This document shows positions 1-8,569 of a DNA stretch of 64,000 bases, piece after piece. How positions within the stretch are numbered: position 1 is the stretch's first letter; every line of letters starts with the position of its first letter. The stretch is taken from positions 55,501-119,500 of the forward strand of contig NZ_JACEZT010000018.1 in assembly GCF_014042345.1 (NCBI RefSeq), written 5' to 3'. This DNA comes from Rugamonas brunnea. Lineage in GTDB: Bacteria; Pseudomonadota; Gammaproteobacteria; Burkholderiales; Burkholderiaceae_D. The notes below the pieces were generated by a model that was not told the origin of the DNA, searched no databases, and was given only the letters and a program-made list of their open reading frames with translations. Position numbers and translations under genes: made by a program.

Positions 1-6
1 ACTCAG

Positions 7-279
7 ATGGCCCGCACCGTGCATTGCATCAAACTCAACAAAGAAGCCGAAGGGCTGGATTTCCCACCGTATCCTGGCGAGTTGGGCAAGAAGATTTACG
101 AGTCCGTCTCCAAGGAAGCGTGGGCGGCCTGGCTCAAGCACCAGACCATGCTGGTCAATGAAAACCGCCTGAACCTGGCCGACCAGCGCGCGCGCAAATA
201 CCTGGCCACGCAAATGGAAAAGCATTTCTTCGGCGACGGCGCCGACACGGCCCAGGGCTACGTGCCACCAACCGAGTAA
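7..279 (+). CDS. yggX: Fe(2+)-trafficking protein YggX
   Basis: Small cytoplasmic protein of 90 residues, the normal size for the YggX family, which protects iron–sulfur enzymes from oxidants and is linked to iron handling. The N-terminus MARTVHCIKLNKEAEGLDF carries the family's conserved Cys7, and the motif SKEAWAAWLKHQTMLVNENRLN is interrupted only by ordinary variation from the known proteins. The gene starts six bases into the window, so its promoter and upstream partner (often mutY in proteobacteria) cannot be seen. It converges on the lipoprotein gene at 320–706, with a GC-rich hairpin between them. Family assignment is secure; the precise biochemical role of the family is still debated. 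Confidence 0.96.
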   Translation: MARTVHCIKLNKEAEGLDFPPYPGELGKKIYESVSKEAWAAWLKHQTMLVNENRLNLADQRARKYLATQMEKHFFGDGADTAQGYVPPTE

Positions 280-290
280 GCAACACCCAC

Positions 291-314
291 GCCGGACCCG
301 GACGCGGGTCCGGC
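291..314. terminator. Bidirectional hairpin between convergent yggX and lipoprotein gene
   Basis: A perfect 10-bp stem (GCCGGACCCG at 291–300 and CGGGTCCGGC at 305–314) with a 4-base loop sits 11 bp past the yggX stop and 5 bp from the stop of the opposing gene. There is no T-run on either side, so it is not a textbook intrinsic terminator, but its place between two converging genes suggests a shared transcription end. Confidence 0.55.
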
Positions 315-319
315 CGGCA

Positions 320-706
320 TCACATGGCCTTGCACTGGCGCAGTTCGCAGCGGGCCATGAAGACCTTGCCGTTATCGCAAGCCATGCGGTAGATTTCCAC
401 CGGTCCCGGCGCGCTGACCAGCCCCGCCCCCAGGCCGCCCACGCAGTCGTGCTGGCGCGCCATCCGTTCCACCGTCACCGACGACACGCCGGCCTGGAAC
501 GGCACTTTCTCGATTTCCACCCCATCGAAACGCACCAGCGGCGTGCCATCGGCCGCCACCGTGCGCGGCGCCGGCTGGCGCGCGGCCTCGACCCGGGCAG
601 CTGCCTCGGCCTCGTCGCGCGCGCGCGACGGCAGCCAGGAACAGGCGCTCAACAACAAACTGCTCAGCAAACTGCAAGACAACGGCACAGCTAACGATAG
701 CTTCAT
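320..706 (-). CDS. Small periplasmic lipoprotein, function unknown
   Basis: Predicted 128-residue protein. An in-frame start further upstream exists at 784, but the ATG at 706 is preferred because the protein then opens with a clean lipoprotein signal: MKLSLAVPLS, a hydrophobic stretch and the lipobox LLSAC with Cys22 as the lipidated residue. After an Ala/Arg/Glu-rich linker (about 30–50) the C-terminal half has four cysteines (HDC, MAC, ARC, RQC), which could form two disulfides in the periplasm. I do not recognise the family. It lies 81 bp downstream of rpiA on the same strand and may be cotranscribed with it. No function is proposed. Confidence 0.7.
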   Translation of the reverse strand: MKLSLAVPLSCSLLSSLLLSACSWLPSRARDEAEAAARVEAARQPAPRTVAADGTPLVRFDGVEIEKVPFQAGVSSVTVERMARQHDCVGGLGAGLVSAPGPVEIYRMACDNGKVFMARCELRQCKAM

Positions 707-787
707 GGACGGACTCGGCAAAACTGCAGGGTAGAAAGATGTCGGCAGCGCACCGCCGCGCACTGGGGCGCGGCGGCGGCGCATGCC

Positions 788-1465
788 TTAGAACGCCAGC
801 TTGCGCACGCCTTCAGGCGTGCCGAGCAGGCAGACGTTGGCGCCGCGGGCGGCGAACAGGCCGTTGGTCAGCACACCCACGATCTGGTTGATCTGCAGTT
901 CCAGCGCCAGCGGATCGGCGATCGACAGGCCCAGCACGTCGATGATCTCGCAGCAGTTGTCAGTGATGAAGGCCTGGTCGGTGCCGGCCTGCAGGCGCAG
1001 GCGCGGTTCGCCGCCGAGCGCGGCCAGGCGGCGCATGACGGCCGCGCGGGCCATCGGCAGCACTTCCACCGGCAGCGGGAACTTGCCCAGCACCTCGACC
1101 AGCTTGGAGCCGTCGGCGATGCACACGAACTGGCGCGCCACGGAGGCGACGATCTTCTCGCGCGTCAGGGCCGCGCCGCCGCCCTTGATCATGGCGCCGG
1201 CGGCCGTGATCTCGTCGGCGCCGTCCACGTAGACGGAAATCTCGGGCACGTGGTTCAGGTCGTACACGGCGATGCCGTGGCCGGCCAGGCGCGCCGCCGT
1301 CGCCTCGGACGAGGCCACAGCGCCCTTGATGCGGTGCTTGATCTTGGCCAGTTCGTCAATGAAGAAATTGGCCGTGGAACCGGTGCCCACACCGATGATT
1401 TCGCCGTCGACCACGTAGTCGATGGCGGCGCGGGCGACCGCCTGTTTCAGTTCGTCTTGAGTCAT
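788..1465 (-). CDS. rpiA: Ribose-5-phosphate isomerase A
   Basis: 225 residues, the usual RpiA length. RpiA interconverts ribose 5-phosphate and ribulose 5-phosphate in the non-oxidative pentose phosphate pathway. Visible motifs in order are the phosphate-binding VGTGSTANFF near residue 27, VDGADEI with the catalytic acidic residues near 80, and KGGGAALTREKI near 93 with the conserved Lys and Glu. The protein is soluble and cytoplasmic. It complements zwf and tal elsewhere in the window to give most of the pentose phosphate cycle. Upstream, a 199-bp gap separates it from the divergent response-regulator gene; I see no HexR-type palindrome there, so it is probably outside that regulon. Confidence 0.97.
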   Translation of the reverse strand: MTQDELKQAVARAAIDYVVDGEIIGVGTGSTANFFIDELAKIKHRIKGAVASSEATAARLAGHGIAVYDLNHVPEISVYVDGADEITAAGAMIKGGGAALTREKIVASVARQFVCIADGSKLVEVLGKFPLPVEVLPMARAAVMRRLAALGGEPRLRLQAGTDQAFITDNCCEIIDVLGLSIADPLALELQINQIVGVLTNGLFAARGANVCLLGTPEGVRKLAF

Positions 1466-1664
1466 GATTGCTTCTAAGTGGGTAGGAAAATGGCGCTATT
1501 TTAACGGATCGCCCGCCGCCGCCCCCGTTTTGCCGCAAAAATTGCGCTCGAACAACCCGGCGCGCCGCCACTGTCGCACACTTGCACACGGCGCGTTCGT
1601 ACTTGGCCTGTGGCGGGCGTGATTGTGCGAGAATAAGTCAGCCCCGTCTCTATCAGGAACCGAC

Positions 1665-2033
1665 ATGGATCAACGCAAAACCATACTGATCGTGGATGAC
1701 AGCCGCGTCTCGCGCATGATGGCGCGCCAGTACATCGCCGCCCTGCACCCGCACTGGGCGATCGAGGAGGCGGCCAGCGGCGAGGAGGCGCTGGCGCGCG
1801 CGCACGCGCTGGCGCCGGACTTGATTTTGATGGATGTCAACATGCCCGGCATGGGCGGGGTGGCGGCCGCCGAACAGCTGCGCCAGCAGTTTCCCGACAC
1901 GGCCATCTCGCTGCTGACGGCCAATGTGCAAAGCGCGACCCGGGAACGGGCGGCCCAGATCGGCGTCGGCTTCATGGAAAAGCCCATCACCGAGGCCCGC
2001 ATCGCTCAACTGGTCGCCGTGCTGGAAGCGTGA
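1665..2033 (+). CDS. Single-domain CheY-like response regulator
   Basis: 122 residues forming one receiver domain and no output domain. The acidic pocket (IVDDSR, Asp11/Asp12), phosphoacceptor Asp57 (LILMDVNMPG), Thr85 and Lys106 (EKPI) are all present, so it should be phosphorylated. The ATG at 1665 is chosen over an earlier in-frame start at 1623, because the receiver fold begins directly after it. The stop TGA overlaps or nearly abuts the next gene, a CheC-type phosphatase, followed by a diguanylate cyclase, indicating a translationally coupled operon. The likely role is a phospho-signal relay acting on one of those neighbours. No cognate kinase lies next to it; the kinase at 4228–5853 has no regulator of its own and is a possible partner (inference). 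Confidence 0.9.
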   Translation: MDQRKTILIVDDSRVSRMMARQYIAALHPHWAIEEAASGEEALARAHALAPDLILMDVNMPGMGGVAAAEQLRQQFPDTAISLLTANVQSATRERAAQIGVGFMEKPITEARIAQLVAVLEA

Positions 2034-2038
2034 GCGCC

Positions 2039-2665
2039 ATGTTCAACCTGAGCGAACTGGAAAACGACGCGCTGGTCGAAATCTTCAACATCGGCGTGGG
2101 ACAGGCGGCGGCGGCCATGAGCGCCATCGTCAACGAGGAGGTGCGCATGTCCGTGCCCTCGATCCGCTTCATGCAGCGCACGGCCGCGGCCCGCCTGCTG
2201 GGCGGACAGGACGTACCGGCCGAGCGCATCTGCGGCGTCAGCCAGCATTACGCAGGCGCGTTCGACACGGAAGCAATCCTCATGTTCCCGGAGGATAAGA
2301 GCCTGGAGATCGTGCGGCTGATGGTGGGCGAGGCCGTGCCGCTCAAGGAATTGACGGAGATGGAGCAGGAAGCCCTGTGCGAGATTGGCAACATCATCCT
2401 CAACGCCTGCGTGGGCACGCTGGCCAACATCTTCCAGCGCGAGCTGCACGGCTCGCTGCCCGAGTACCACGTGGGCACCAGCGACGATATCCTCACGGCC
2501 TCGGGCAGCGCGGCCGACACCATCGTGCTGATGCTGCACATCGACTTCGTGCTGGAAAAGCACCAGATCCACGGTTACGTCGCCTTCATCCTCGACATCT
2601 CCGCCCTGCATGACCTGAAGGACCAGATCAACCTCTACATCGCGCGCGCGATGGGACAGGCGTGA
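2039..2665 (+). CDS. CheC-family CheY-P phosphatase
   Basis: 208 residues from the ATG at 2039. A GTG at 2030 overlaps the previous stop, but GGAAG at 2024–2028 is correctly spaced only for the ATG. Two copies of the CheC active-site helix are visible: ALVEIFNIG with Glu14/Asn17 and ALCEIGNII with Glu115/Asn118, each followed after about 20 residues by a VP or LP pair. In CheC, CheX and FliY these E-x-x-N motifs dephosphorylate CheY-P. Both sites are intact, so a true phosphatase rather than a degenerate scaffold is likely. The gene is sandwiched between a lone receiver and a diguanylate cyclase, which suggests that it resets that receiver. Family confident, partner inferred. Confidence 0.88.
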   Translation: MFNLSELENDALVEIFNIGVGQAAAAMSAIVNEEVRMSVPSIRFMQRTAAARLLGGQDVPAERICGVSQHYAGAFDTEAILMFPEDKSLEIVRLMVGEAVPLKELTEMEQEALCEIGNIILNACVGTLANIFQRELHGSLPEYHVGTSDDILTASGSAADTIVLMLHIDFVLEKHQIHGYVAFILDISALHDLKDQINLYIARAMGQA

Positions 2666-2669
2666 CGCC

Positions 2670-3632
<963 letters not shown>

Positions 3633-3647
3633 CGCTACGTTCTCAAG

Positions 3648-3666
3648 ATATGCATAAAATATGCAT
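3648..3666. promoter_or_regulatory. Paired ATATGCAT repeats at the brnT start, candidate BrnA operator
   Basis: Two identical octamers ATATGCAT lie at 3648–3655 and 3659–3666, 11 bp apart, which places them on the same DNA face. Each contains the palindrome ATGCAT, and the second overlaps the brnT start codon at 3661. BrnA antitoxins are known to repress their own operon, and in-phase half-sites at the promoter would serve that role. No Shine–Dalgarno is visible ahead of brnT. Confidence 0.5.
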
Positions 3667-3942
3667 GCCGACTACAATGAGATAGAATTTGATCCAAGCA
3701 AGGCTCAATCAAACTTGGTCAAACATAAGGTCAGTTTCGCCCATGCAGAGCAAGCCTTGCGCGACGACGAAGCGATCACGATCGAAGACCGGAGCGCACA
3801 GGGCGAACAACGTTTCGTTACGCTAGGCATGGATGCGCTGGGCCGCGTCCTGGTCGTCGTACATACGCCCCGTGGCGACAAGGTGCGGCTCATATCTGCA
3901 CGCAAGGCCAGTCGGGGGGAAGCGGAGCAATATCATGCATAA
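3661..3942 (+). CDS. brnT: BrnT-family ribonuclease toxin
   Basis: 93 residues, the usual BrnT size. The pattern IEFDPSKAQSNLVKHKVSF, the acidic DRS stretch, the GEQRFVTLGMDALGRVLVVV strand pair and the C-terminal RLISARKAS are the hallmark of BrnT, a RelE-like RNase of type II toxin–antitoxin systems. The start codon lies inside a repeated ATATGCAT element and has no visible ribosome-binding site, so translation may be weak or leaderless. The gene overlaps the downstream antitoxin by 8 bp. The toxin-first order is typical of brnTA. It sits between a diguanylate cyclase gene and a histidine kinase gene, so it is likely an acquired module. Confidence 0.9.
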   Translation: MHADYNEIEFDPSKAQSNLVKHKVSFAHAEQALRDDEAITIEDRSAQGEQRFVTLGMDALGRVLVVVHTPRGDKVRLISARKASRGEAEQYHA

Positions 3943-4195
3943 ACAATACGATTTCAGCGAAGGCAAACGCGGTGCCGTTTTGTCCTCTACAGGGAAGACG
4001 CGTATCACCATCATGCTCGACGAGGAAATACTCGAATATTTCCGCAAATACGCCGAGGCGCAAGGCAGCGGATACCAGACCATGATCAACGCCGCACTGC
4101 GGCAGTTCATCTTCGACCAGAGCAAACCTGCCAACCAGCCAGTGACGGAAGAAACGCTACGCAGGGTACTGCGGGAAGAACTGCACACCTCCTGA
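3935..4195 (+). CDS. brnA: BrnA-family antitoxin
   Basis: 86 residues from the ATG at 3935, which overlaps the last codons of brnT. An in-frame start 34 codons upstream would bury the start inside brnT and is rejected. The segment RITIMLDEEILEYF followed by SGYQTMINAALRQF is a ribbon-helix-helix DNA-binding domain as found in BrnA, which both neutralises BrnT and represses the operon. The last 25 residues (PVTEETLRRVLREEL) form a charged helix. Its stop lies 32 bp from the end of the convergent histidine kinase gene. Candidate DNA targets are the paired octamers at 3648–3666. Confidence 0.88.
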   Translation: MHKQYDFSEGKRGAVLSSTGKTRITIMLDEEILEYFRKYAEAQGSGYQTMINAALRQFIFDQSKPANQPVTEETLRRVLREELHTS

Positions 4196-4227
4196 TGCAA
4201 CCTCACGGCCAAGGCCTTATTACGCCG

Positions 4228-5853
4228 TCAGTCGTGGAACGCATCCAGCGGCAGCGTCACCGTGAAGACGGTGCCCTTGCCCACTGCGCTCTGCACCGCG
4301 ATGCGGCCATCGAGCACGCCATGCACGAGGTTGTAGACGATGTTCAGCCCCAGGCCGGAACCGCCCTTGCCCAGCTTGGTCGTGAAGAACGGATCGTAGA
4401 TGCGCCCCAGGTGCTCGGGCGCGATGCCGGCGCCGTCATCACGCACTTCCAGATCGACCCAGCCATCGTCGCGCACGCGCGCGCGCACCGCTACGCAACC
4501 ACCGTGGACGCCGTCGAAGCCGTGGATGACGGCGTTGTTGACCAGGTTGGTCAGCACCTGCCCCACCGCCCCCGGATAGCTGCGCATGCTGATGCCGGGC
4601 GGGATATCATGCGTGATGGCGACCCCGCAGTTCTTCAGCGACGGCCACAAGGTCAGCAGGATCTCCGTGACCACTTCGTCGAGCAGGAACTCTCGCCCCT
4701 GCGAACTGGCCCGGTCCACCGCCACCTGTTTGAAACTGGCCACCAGGTCCACCGCCCGGTTCAGGTTGCGCAGCATGATGTCGGCCGCCTGATGCACCTC
4801 CGCCAGGTGCGCCTCCAGCGCCGATTTGCGCAGGCCGGCGGCCACCTCGCCCTCGAAGCTGCGCACGTGGTCGGCCAGCGAACTGGCCGCCAGCAAGCCG
4901 TTGCCGATCGGCGTGTTCAGTTCGTGCGCCACGCCCGCCACCAGTGAGCCCAGCGCCGCCAGCTTCTCGCTGCGCACCAGGTCGTCCTGCGTCATCTTCA
5001 GCGATTCGAGCGATTGCTCCAGCTCCGCGTTGGTCTCCTGCAGCGCGAAGGTGCGCTCCTCCAGCCGGTCGCGCATGACCTTCATCGCGTACAGCAGGCT
5101 GGCGCGGTCACGCGGGGCGATGGCGATCTCAAGGTCCATCTGGCCGGCTGCGATCTGGCGCGCGATGGCGGTCGCATAGTCGGGCTCCCCGCCCAGTTGC
5201 CGCAGCAGCGAACGGGTGATGCCGAACGTGATGACGACACTGAGCAAGGCCGCGAACCCGCTCAGCGCCAGCATGCTGACGCGCGCCCGCTGGTAGGACG
5301 CATCGATCGCTGTCCTGGCCTGCTCCATCAGGGCGCTCTCGTGCTGCTGCAATTTTTCCAGGGCGCGGAAATAGTCGCCCTGATAGGGGTCCAGGTCAAC
5401 CAGCAGCAGGTTCTTGGCCTCGCCCAGCCGTCCATCGGCCAGCAGTGCGATGAACTCCTCCTGGTTGAAAGTGTAGGCCGAGCGGATGATCTCGATCTGC
5501 TGCAGGATCTCCACGCCGGCCGGGTCGCGCACGTTCAGGGTGAGCTGGCCCATCAGCGCCGTCACACGCAGCTTGGCGCGCGCGATGTCGGCCAGCTGCG
5601 CCTTGACCTGATCCGGCTCGGTCATGATGAGCGTATTGCGCATGGCGCGCGCAACCGCCCCCAGCTCGAAGATCACTTCATTGACCAGCACCGTGTTTGG
5701 ATACTTCTCGCGCAGCGCCTCGTCGGTGGTGCGGCTCAGGGCGCCCAGCCTGGCCACGCCCACCAGCGTCATCGCGATTAGCAGCACGATGACGAAGCCG
5801 TAACCGAACGCCAGGCGCTGGCCTATCTTCAGGTGCGGGAGGCGCATGGCCAC
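4228..5853 (-). CDS. Membrane histidine kinase with periplasmic sensor and HAMP
   Basis: 541 residues. TM1 is about 15–33, a helical periplasmic domain of the four-helix-bundle type spans about 35–190, TM2 is about 194–214, HAMP about 215–266, then a coiled coil. The H-box is SLVAGVAHELNTPIGN with phosphoacceptor His310. The ATPase domain has LTNLVNNAVIHG (N box), DDGAGI (G1) and DPFFTTKLGKGGSGLGLNIV (F/G2). It follows the sugar-binding protein gene by 30 bp on the same strand, suggesting that the binding protein presents a ligand to this sensor, as LuxP does for LuxQ (analogy, not homology). No response regulator is adjacent. Catalytic residues are complete. Confidence 0.9.
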   Translation of the reverse strand: MAMRLPHLKIGQRLAFGYGFVIVLLIAMTLVGVARLGALSRTTDEALREKYPNTVLVNEVIFELGAVARAMRNTLIMTEPDQVKAQLADIARAKLRVTALMGQLTLNVRDPAGVEILQQIEIIRSAYTFNQEEFIALLADGRLGEAKNLLLVDLDPYQGDYFRALEKLQQHESALMEQARTAIDASYQRARVSMLALSGFAALLSVVITFGITRSLLRQLGGEPDYATAIARQIAAGQMDLEIAIAPRDRASLLYAMKVMRDRLEERTFALQETNAELEQSLESLKMTQDDLVRSEKLAALGSLVAGVAHELNTPIGNGLLAASSLADHVRSFEGEVAAGLRKSALEAHLAEVHQAADIMLRNLNRAVDLVASFKQVAVDRASSQGREFLLDEVVTEILLTLWPSLKNCGVAITHDIPPGISMRSYPGAVGQVLTNLVNNAVIHGFDGVHGGCVAVRARVRDDGWVDLEVRDDGAGIAPEHLGRIYDPFFTTKLGKGGSGLGLNIVYNLVHGVLDGRIAVQSAVGKGTVFTVTLPLDAFHD

Positions 5854-5883
5854 AGTGGCTTCTGTCTGTTCTGTCTTATCTGT

Positions 5884-6867
5884 CTATCGTGCGCCGATGC
5901 CAAACACGGTCTTGTTCGCCACCGGCATCAACTGCTCGACGTTCTTGCTGGTCGCCACCAGGATAGGCACCATGATCTGCTTGGCCGGCGCCTTGCCGTG
6001 CAGGCTGTCCACCAGCGCCTCGGCCGCTTTCGCGCCCATCAGGTAGGGCTGCTGCATGCCGCAGGCCACCAGCGGCCCGGCCTTGAGCAGCGCCGCCACT
6101 TCCGGCATGGCGTCGAAGGAACCGATCAGCAACTCGTTCTGCCTTTTCGCGGCCTTGATGGTATGCAGCGCGCCCATGGTGGGCTGGTCGGTCTCGATGA
6201 AAATGCTGCGCAGCCTGGGCGTGGCCGCCAGCAGGCTTTTGACGTAGCCGCTGGTTTCCTCGGCCGAGTAGTTCTGCATCTGGCGCAGGCCCCCTTCATG
6301 GGTGATGCCGGCGTCCTTCATCGCATCGCGAAAGCCATTGGTGCGGTCCTGGCCATTCTTGCGCGCCAGCGAGATGGTCACCAGCGCGAACGGATCGCCC
6401 TGCCAGCCTTTTTCCTTGAGCGCGGCCGCCACCGCCGCGCCCACCTCGTAGGCGCCGCGATAGTTGTCGGACTTGATGTAGGAGACGTACTGGCCGCTGT
6501 TGGTGCCGATGTCGGCGATCACCACCGGCACGCCGGCCTTGCGCGCCAGCTCCAGCGTGTCGGGCGCGGTCTGGCTGTCGACCGGCGAGATGACGATGCC
6601 CGCCACGCCACGGGCGATCGCGTCGCGCGCATGCTGGAGCTGCGTCTGCGGATTGAGCTGGCTGTCCATCACGCTGTAGGCATAGCCATTGGCCAGCGCC
6701 GCCGACTCCACCCCTTTGCCCATCGTACTCCAGAACGGCAGGTCCAGCTTGGCCGTGATGTACACGATTTCCTTCGGCGCGGCGGCGGCCCCGCCATGCC
6801 AGGACAGAACCCCGAGGAAGGCGGCCAACGCCACGCCACGACAGAGCAACGCTAGTCGCATCATCAT
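5884..6867 (-). CDS. Periplasmic sugar-binding protein of the ribose/LacI-like family
   Basis: 327 residues with a signal peptide (about 1–29, ending GGAAAA before APKEI). The mature part matches type I periplasmic binding proteins such as RbsB: IVYITAKLDLPFWSTMGKGV opens the first lobe, then GVAGIVISPVDSQTAP, and VVIADIGTNSG in the hinge region. Normally such proteins feed an ABC importer, but neither an ATPase nor a permease is nearby. Instead a histidine kinase with a periplasmic domain follows after 30 bp. The protein is therefore more likely a ligand sensor for that kinase than a transport component; the ligand is unknown, perhaps a sugar or autoinducer-2-like compound. Confidence 0.88.
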   Translation of the reverse strand: MMMRLALLCRGVALAAFLGVLSWHGGAAAAPKEIVYITAKLDLPFWSTMGKGVESAALANGYAYSVMDSQLNPQTQLQHARDAIARGVAGIVISPVDSQTAPDTLELARKAGVPVVIADIGTNSGQYVSYIKSDNYRGAYEVGAAVAAALKEKGWQGDPFALVTISLARKNGQDRTNGFRDAMKDAGITHEGGLRQMQNYSAEETSGYVKSLLAATPRLRSIFIETDQPTMGALHTIKAAKRQNELLIGSFDAMPEVAALLKAGPLVACGMQQPYLMGAKAAEALVDSLHGKAPAKQIMVPILVATSKNVEQLMPVANKTVFGIGAR

Positions 6868-6973
6868 TGTCCCCCCGGCTGAGAAAGTTCACGTGTGCAA
6901 GTACTGTTTTACTCCCGGCATGGATGGCCGTCAAACAAAAGTTCGGAATTGTGGGCGGCGATCGACATGCCTG

Positions 6974-6993
6974 ATCAGTCCAAACGGACTGAT
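6974..6993. promoter_or_regulatory. Perfect 8-bp dyad upstream of the astacin gene
   Basis: ATCAGTCC (6974–6981), a 4-base AAAC spacer and GGACTGAT (6986–6993) form a perfect dyad in the 181-bp gap between two divergent genes. It lies about 55 bp before the protease start and just upstream of an AT-rich stretch (7015–7026) that could hold a -10 element. It could be an operator or an RNA hairpin. No regulator can be assigned. Confidence 0.4.
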
Positions 6994-7048
6994 GCGGAAA
7001 CGGCCGCCGCAAAAGATAATATAAAGACATCATTCATCAGGAGGCAAC

Positions 7049-8494
7049 ATGGCAAGCACATCAACCAGCGTCCGATGCTGGACCGACCGCAAGATCCCCT
7101 ACGCATTCCAGCCCGACTACGCCTACCGGCAAGCCGTGCGCGAGGCCATGAACCAGTGGGAGCAAGCGGCCGGCGTCTGCTTCACGGAGCGCGGCAACGA
7201 GGCCGATTACCTGGTGATCGGCGCCGCCAACGGCGGCTCGCACAGCACGCTGGGCATGAGCAACGGCGCCAGCCATGCCGTCATCAACAACGACTACATC
7301 GGCGTGCATGAACTGGGCCACGCGCTGGGCCTGATCCACGAGCAGACCCGCAGCGACCGCGACCAGTTCATCACCGTCGAATGGGAGCACGTGGACGGCG
7401 GCCATCAAAACGGCAACTTCAGGATCGACGCGGACAGCCTCTCGTTCACGCCCTACGACCGCTACTCCGTGATGCACTATCCGGCGCCCGCCCAAGGCTG
7501 GAGCGGCACGCCGCCGGACCAGGAAGTGTGGACCATGCGCTGGAAGGCCGACCACAACGCGCGCCTGGGCGCCGGTCCGCTGGCCAGCTGGACCACGTTG
7601 TCGGGCGGCGACCGCGAAGGCGCGCGGGCGCTCTACAACCGCGTGCCGGGCTGGGGCAACCGCGGCACAGGCCCCACCTGCGCCATGTCGCGCGCGCCGC
7701 GCTGCGCCACGTTCAAGGATCAGGTGTGGGCCGTCTGGCAAGGCGCGACCGGCTCGGGCATCTGGTATTCCACCACCGCCGACGGCATGCACTGGCGCGA
7801 CCAGCAATACATCGGCGGCGTGGCCACCGACTGCAGCCCGTGCATCGCCGTCCACGACGGCATCCTGTACTGCGCCTGGCGCGGCTACGGCCTGGACGCC
7901 GGCATCTGGTACGCCACCAACGACGGCACCGGCTGGAGCGGCCAGCAGAAGGTGCCGGGCGTGGGCACGGCCGAAGCACCTGCCCTGTGCAGCTTCCAGG
8001 GCCGGCTGTGGCTGGTCTGGACCGGCTACGGCCATGACGGCGTGTGGTTCACCACCTTCGACGCGGCCGCGCGCCAGTGGCAGGGCCAGCAACGCATCGG
8101 CCAGCTGGTCAGCCAGGAGGGACCGGCGCTGGCCGTGCATGAGAACACGCTGACCCTGGCCATCCGCGGCCTGGGCGACGACCGCCAGGTCTACCTCGCG
8201 CACAACGCGGGCGGCGGCTGGAGCGGCGCGGAGACGGTGCCATGTGCCGTGACGGGCAACGCGCCGTCGCTGGCCAGTTACCAGGGCAAGCTGTGGCTGA
8301 CGTGGAAAGGGCACGGCGACGACCGCATCTGGTGGGCGCAGCGCGGCAGCGATCCGCTGGGCTGGAGCGGCAAGGCCTACCTCGCCGACTGCCAGGCCTA
8401 CGACACGCCCGCGCTGACCGTCTTCGGCCAACAGCTGGTGGTGTGCTGGGCCTACGCCGGCCTGTCCTTCGCCAAGTATCCGCAACCACGCTGA
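7049..8494 (+). CDS. Astacin-like (M12A) metalloprotease with C-terminal beta-propeller-like repeats
   Basis: 481 residues, with a strong AGGAGG ribosome-binding site 4 bp before the ATG. Residues about 5–200 are an astacin domain: zinc motif HELGHALGLIHE (His87, Glu88, His91, His97) and the Met-turn SVMHY with Met142 and Tyr144. Residues about 223–481 contain five and a half tandem repeats of about 47 residues, each with the pattern P-A-L, G-x-L-W-x-x-W-x-G, I-W-Y/F and W-S-G-Q-Q, which looks like a beta-propeller or lectin-like binding module. No signal peptide or membrane segment is visible at the N-terminus, so export by a non-Sec route or an intracellular location must be considered. Substrate unknown. 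Confidence 0.9.
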   Translation: MASTSTSVRCWTDRKIPYAFQPDYAYRQAVREAMNQWEQAAGVCFTERGNEADYLVIGAANGGSHSTLGMSNGASHAVINNDYIGVHELGHALGLIHEQTRSDRDQFITVEWEHVDGGHQNGNFRIDADSLSFTPYDRYSVMHYPAPAQGWSGTPPDQEVWTMRWKADHNARLGAGPLASWTTLSGGDREGARALYNRVPGWGNRGTGPTCAMSRAPRCATFKDQVWAVWQGATGSGIWYSTTADGMHWRDQQYIGGVATDCSPCIAVHDGILYCAWRGYGLDAGIWYATNDGTGWSGQQKVPGVGTAEAPALCSFQGRLWLVWTGYGHDGVWFTTFDAAARQWQGQQRIGQLVSQEGPALAVHENTLTLAIRGLGDDRQVYLAHNAGGGWSGAETVPCAVTGNAPSLASYQGKLWLTWKGHGDDRIWWAQRGSDPLGWSGKAYLADCQAYDTPALTVFGQQLVVCWAYAGLSFAKYPQPR

Positions 8495-8504
8495 GACTCA
8501 CGTC

Positions 8505-8542
8505 AAAAAAAACGGGACGTAACACAATCGTGTTACGTCCCG
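8505..8542 (-). terminator. Intrinsic terminator of the edd-eda operon
   Basis: A perfect 13-bp stem, CGGGACGTAACAC (8513–8525) with GTGTTACGTCCCG (8530–8542), has a 4-base loop. On the leftward strand it is followed by eight T residues (A8 at 8505–8512 on the given strand). It lies 27 bp past the eda stop, and is a textbook Rho-independent terminator for the leftward operon. It also lies just beyond the stop of the convergent protease gene, where the T-run is absent. Confidence 0.92.
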
Positions 8543-8569
8543 ATTCAGGGGATGGACCAGCGCGGCGGC

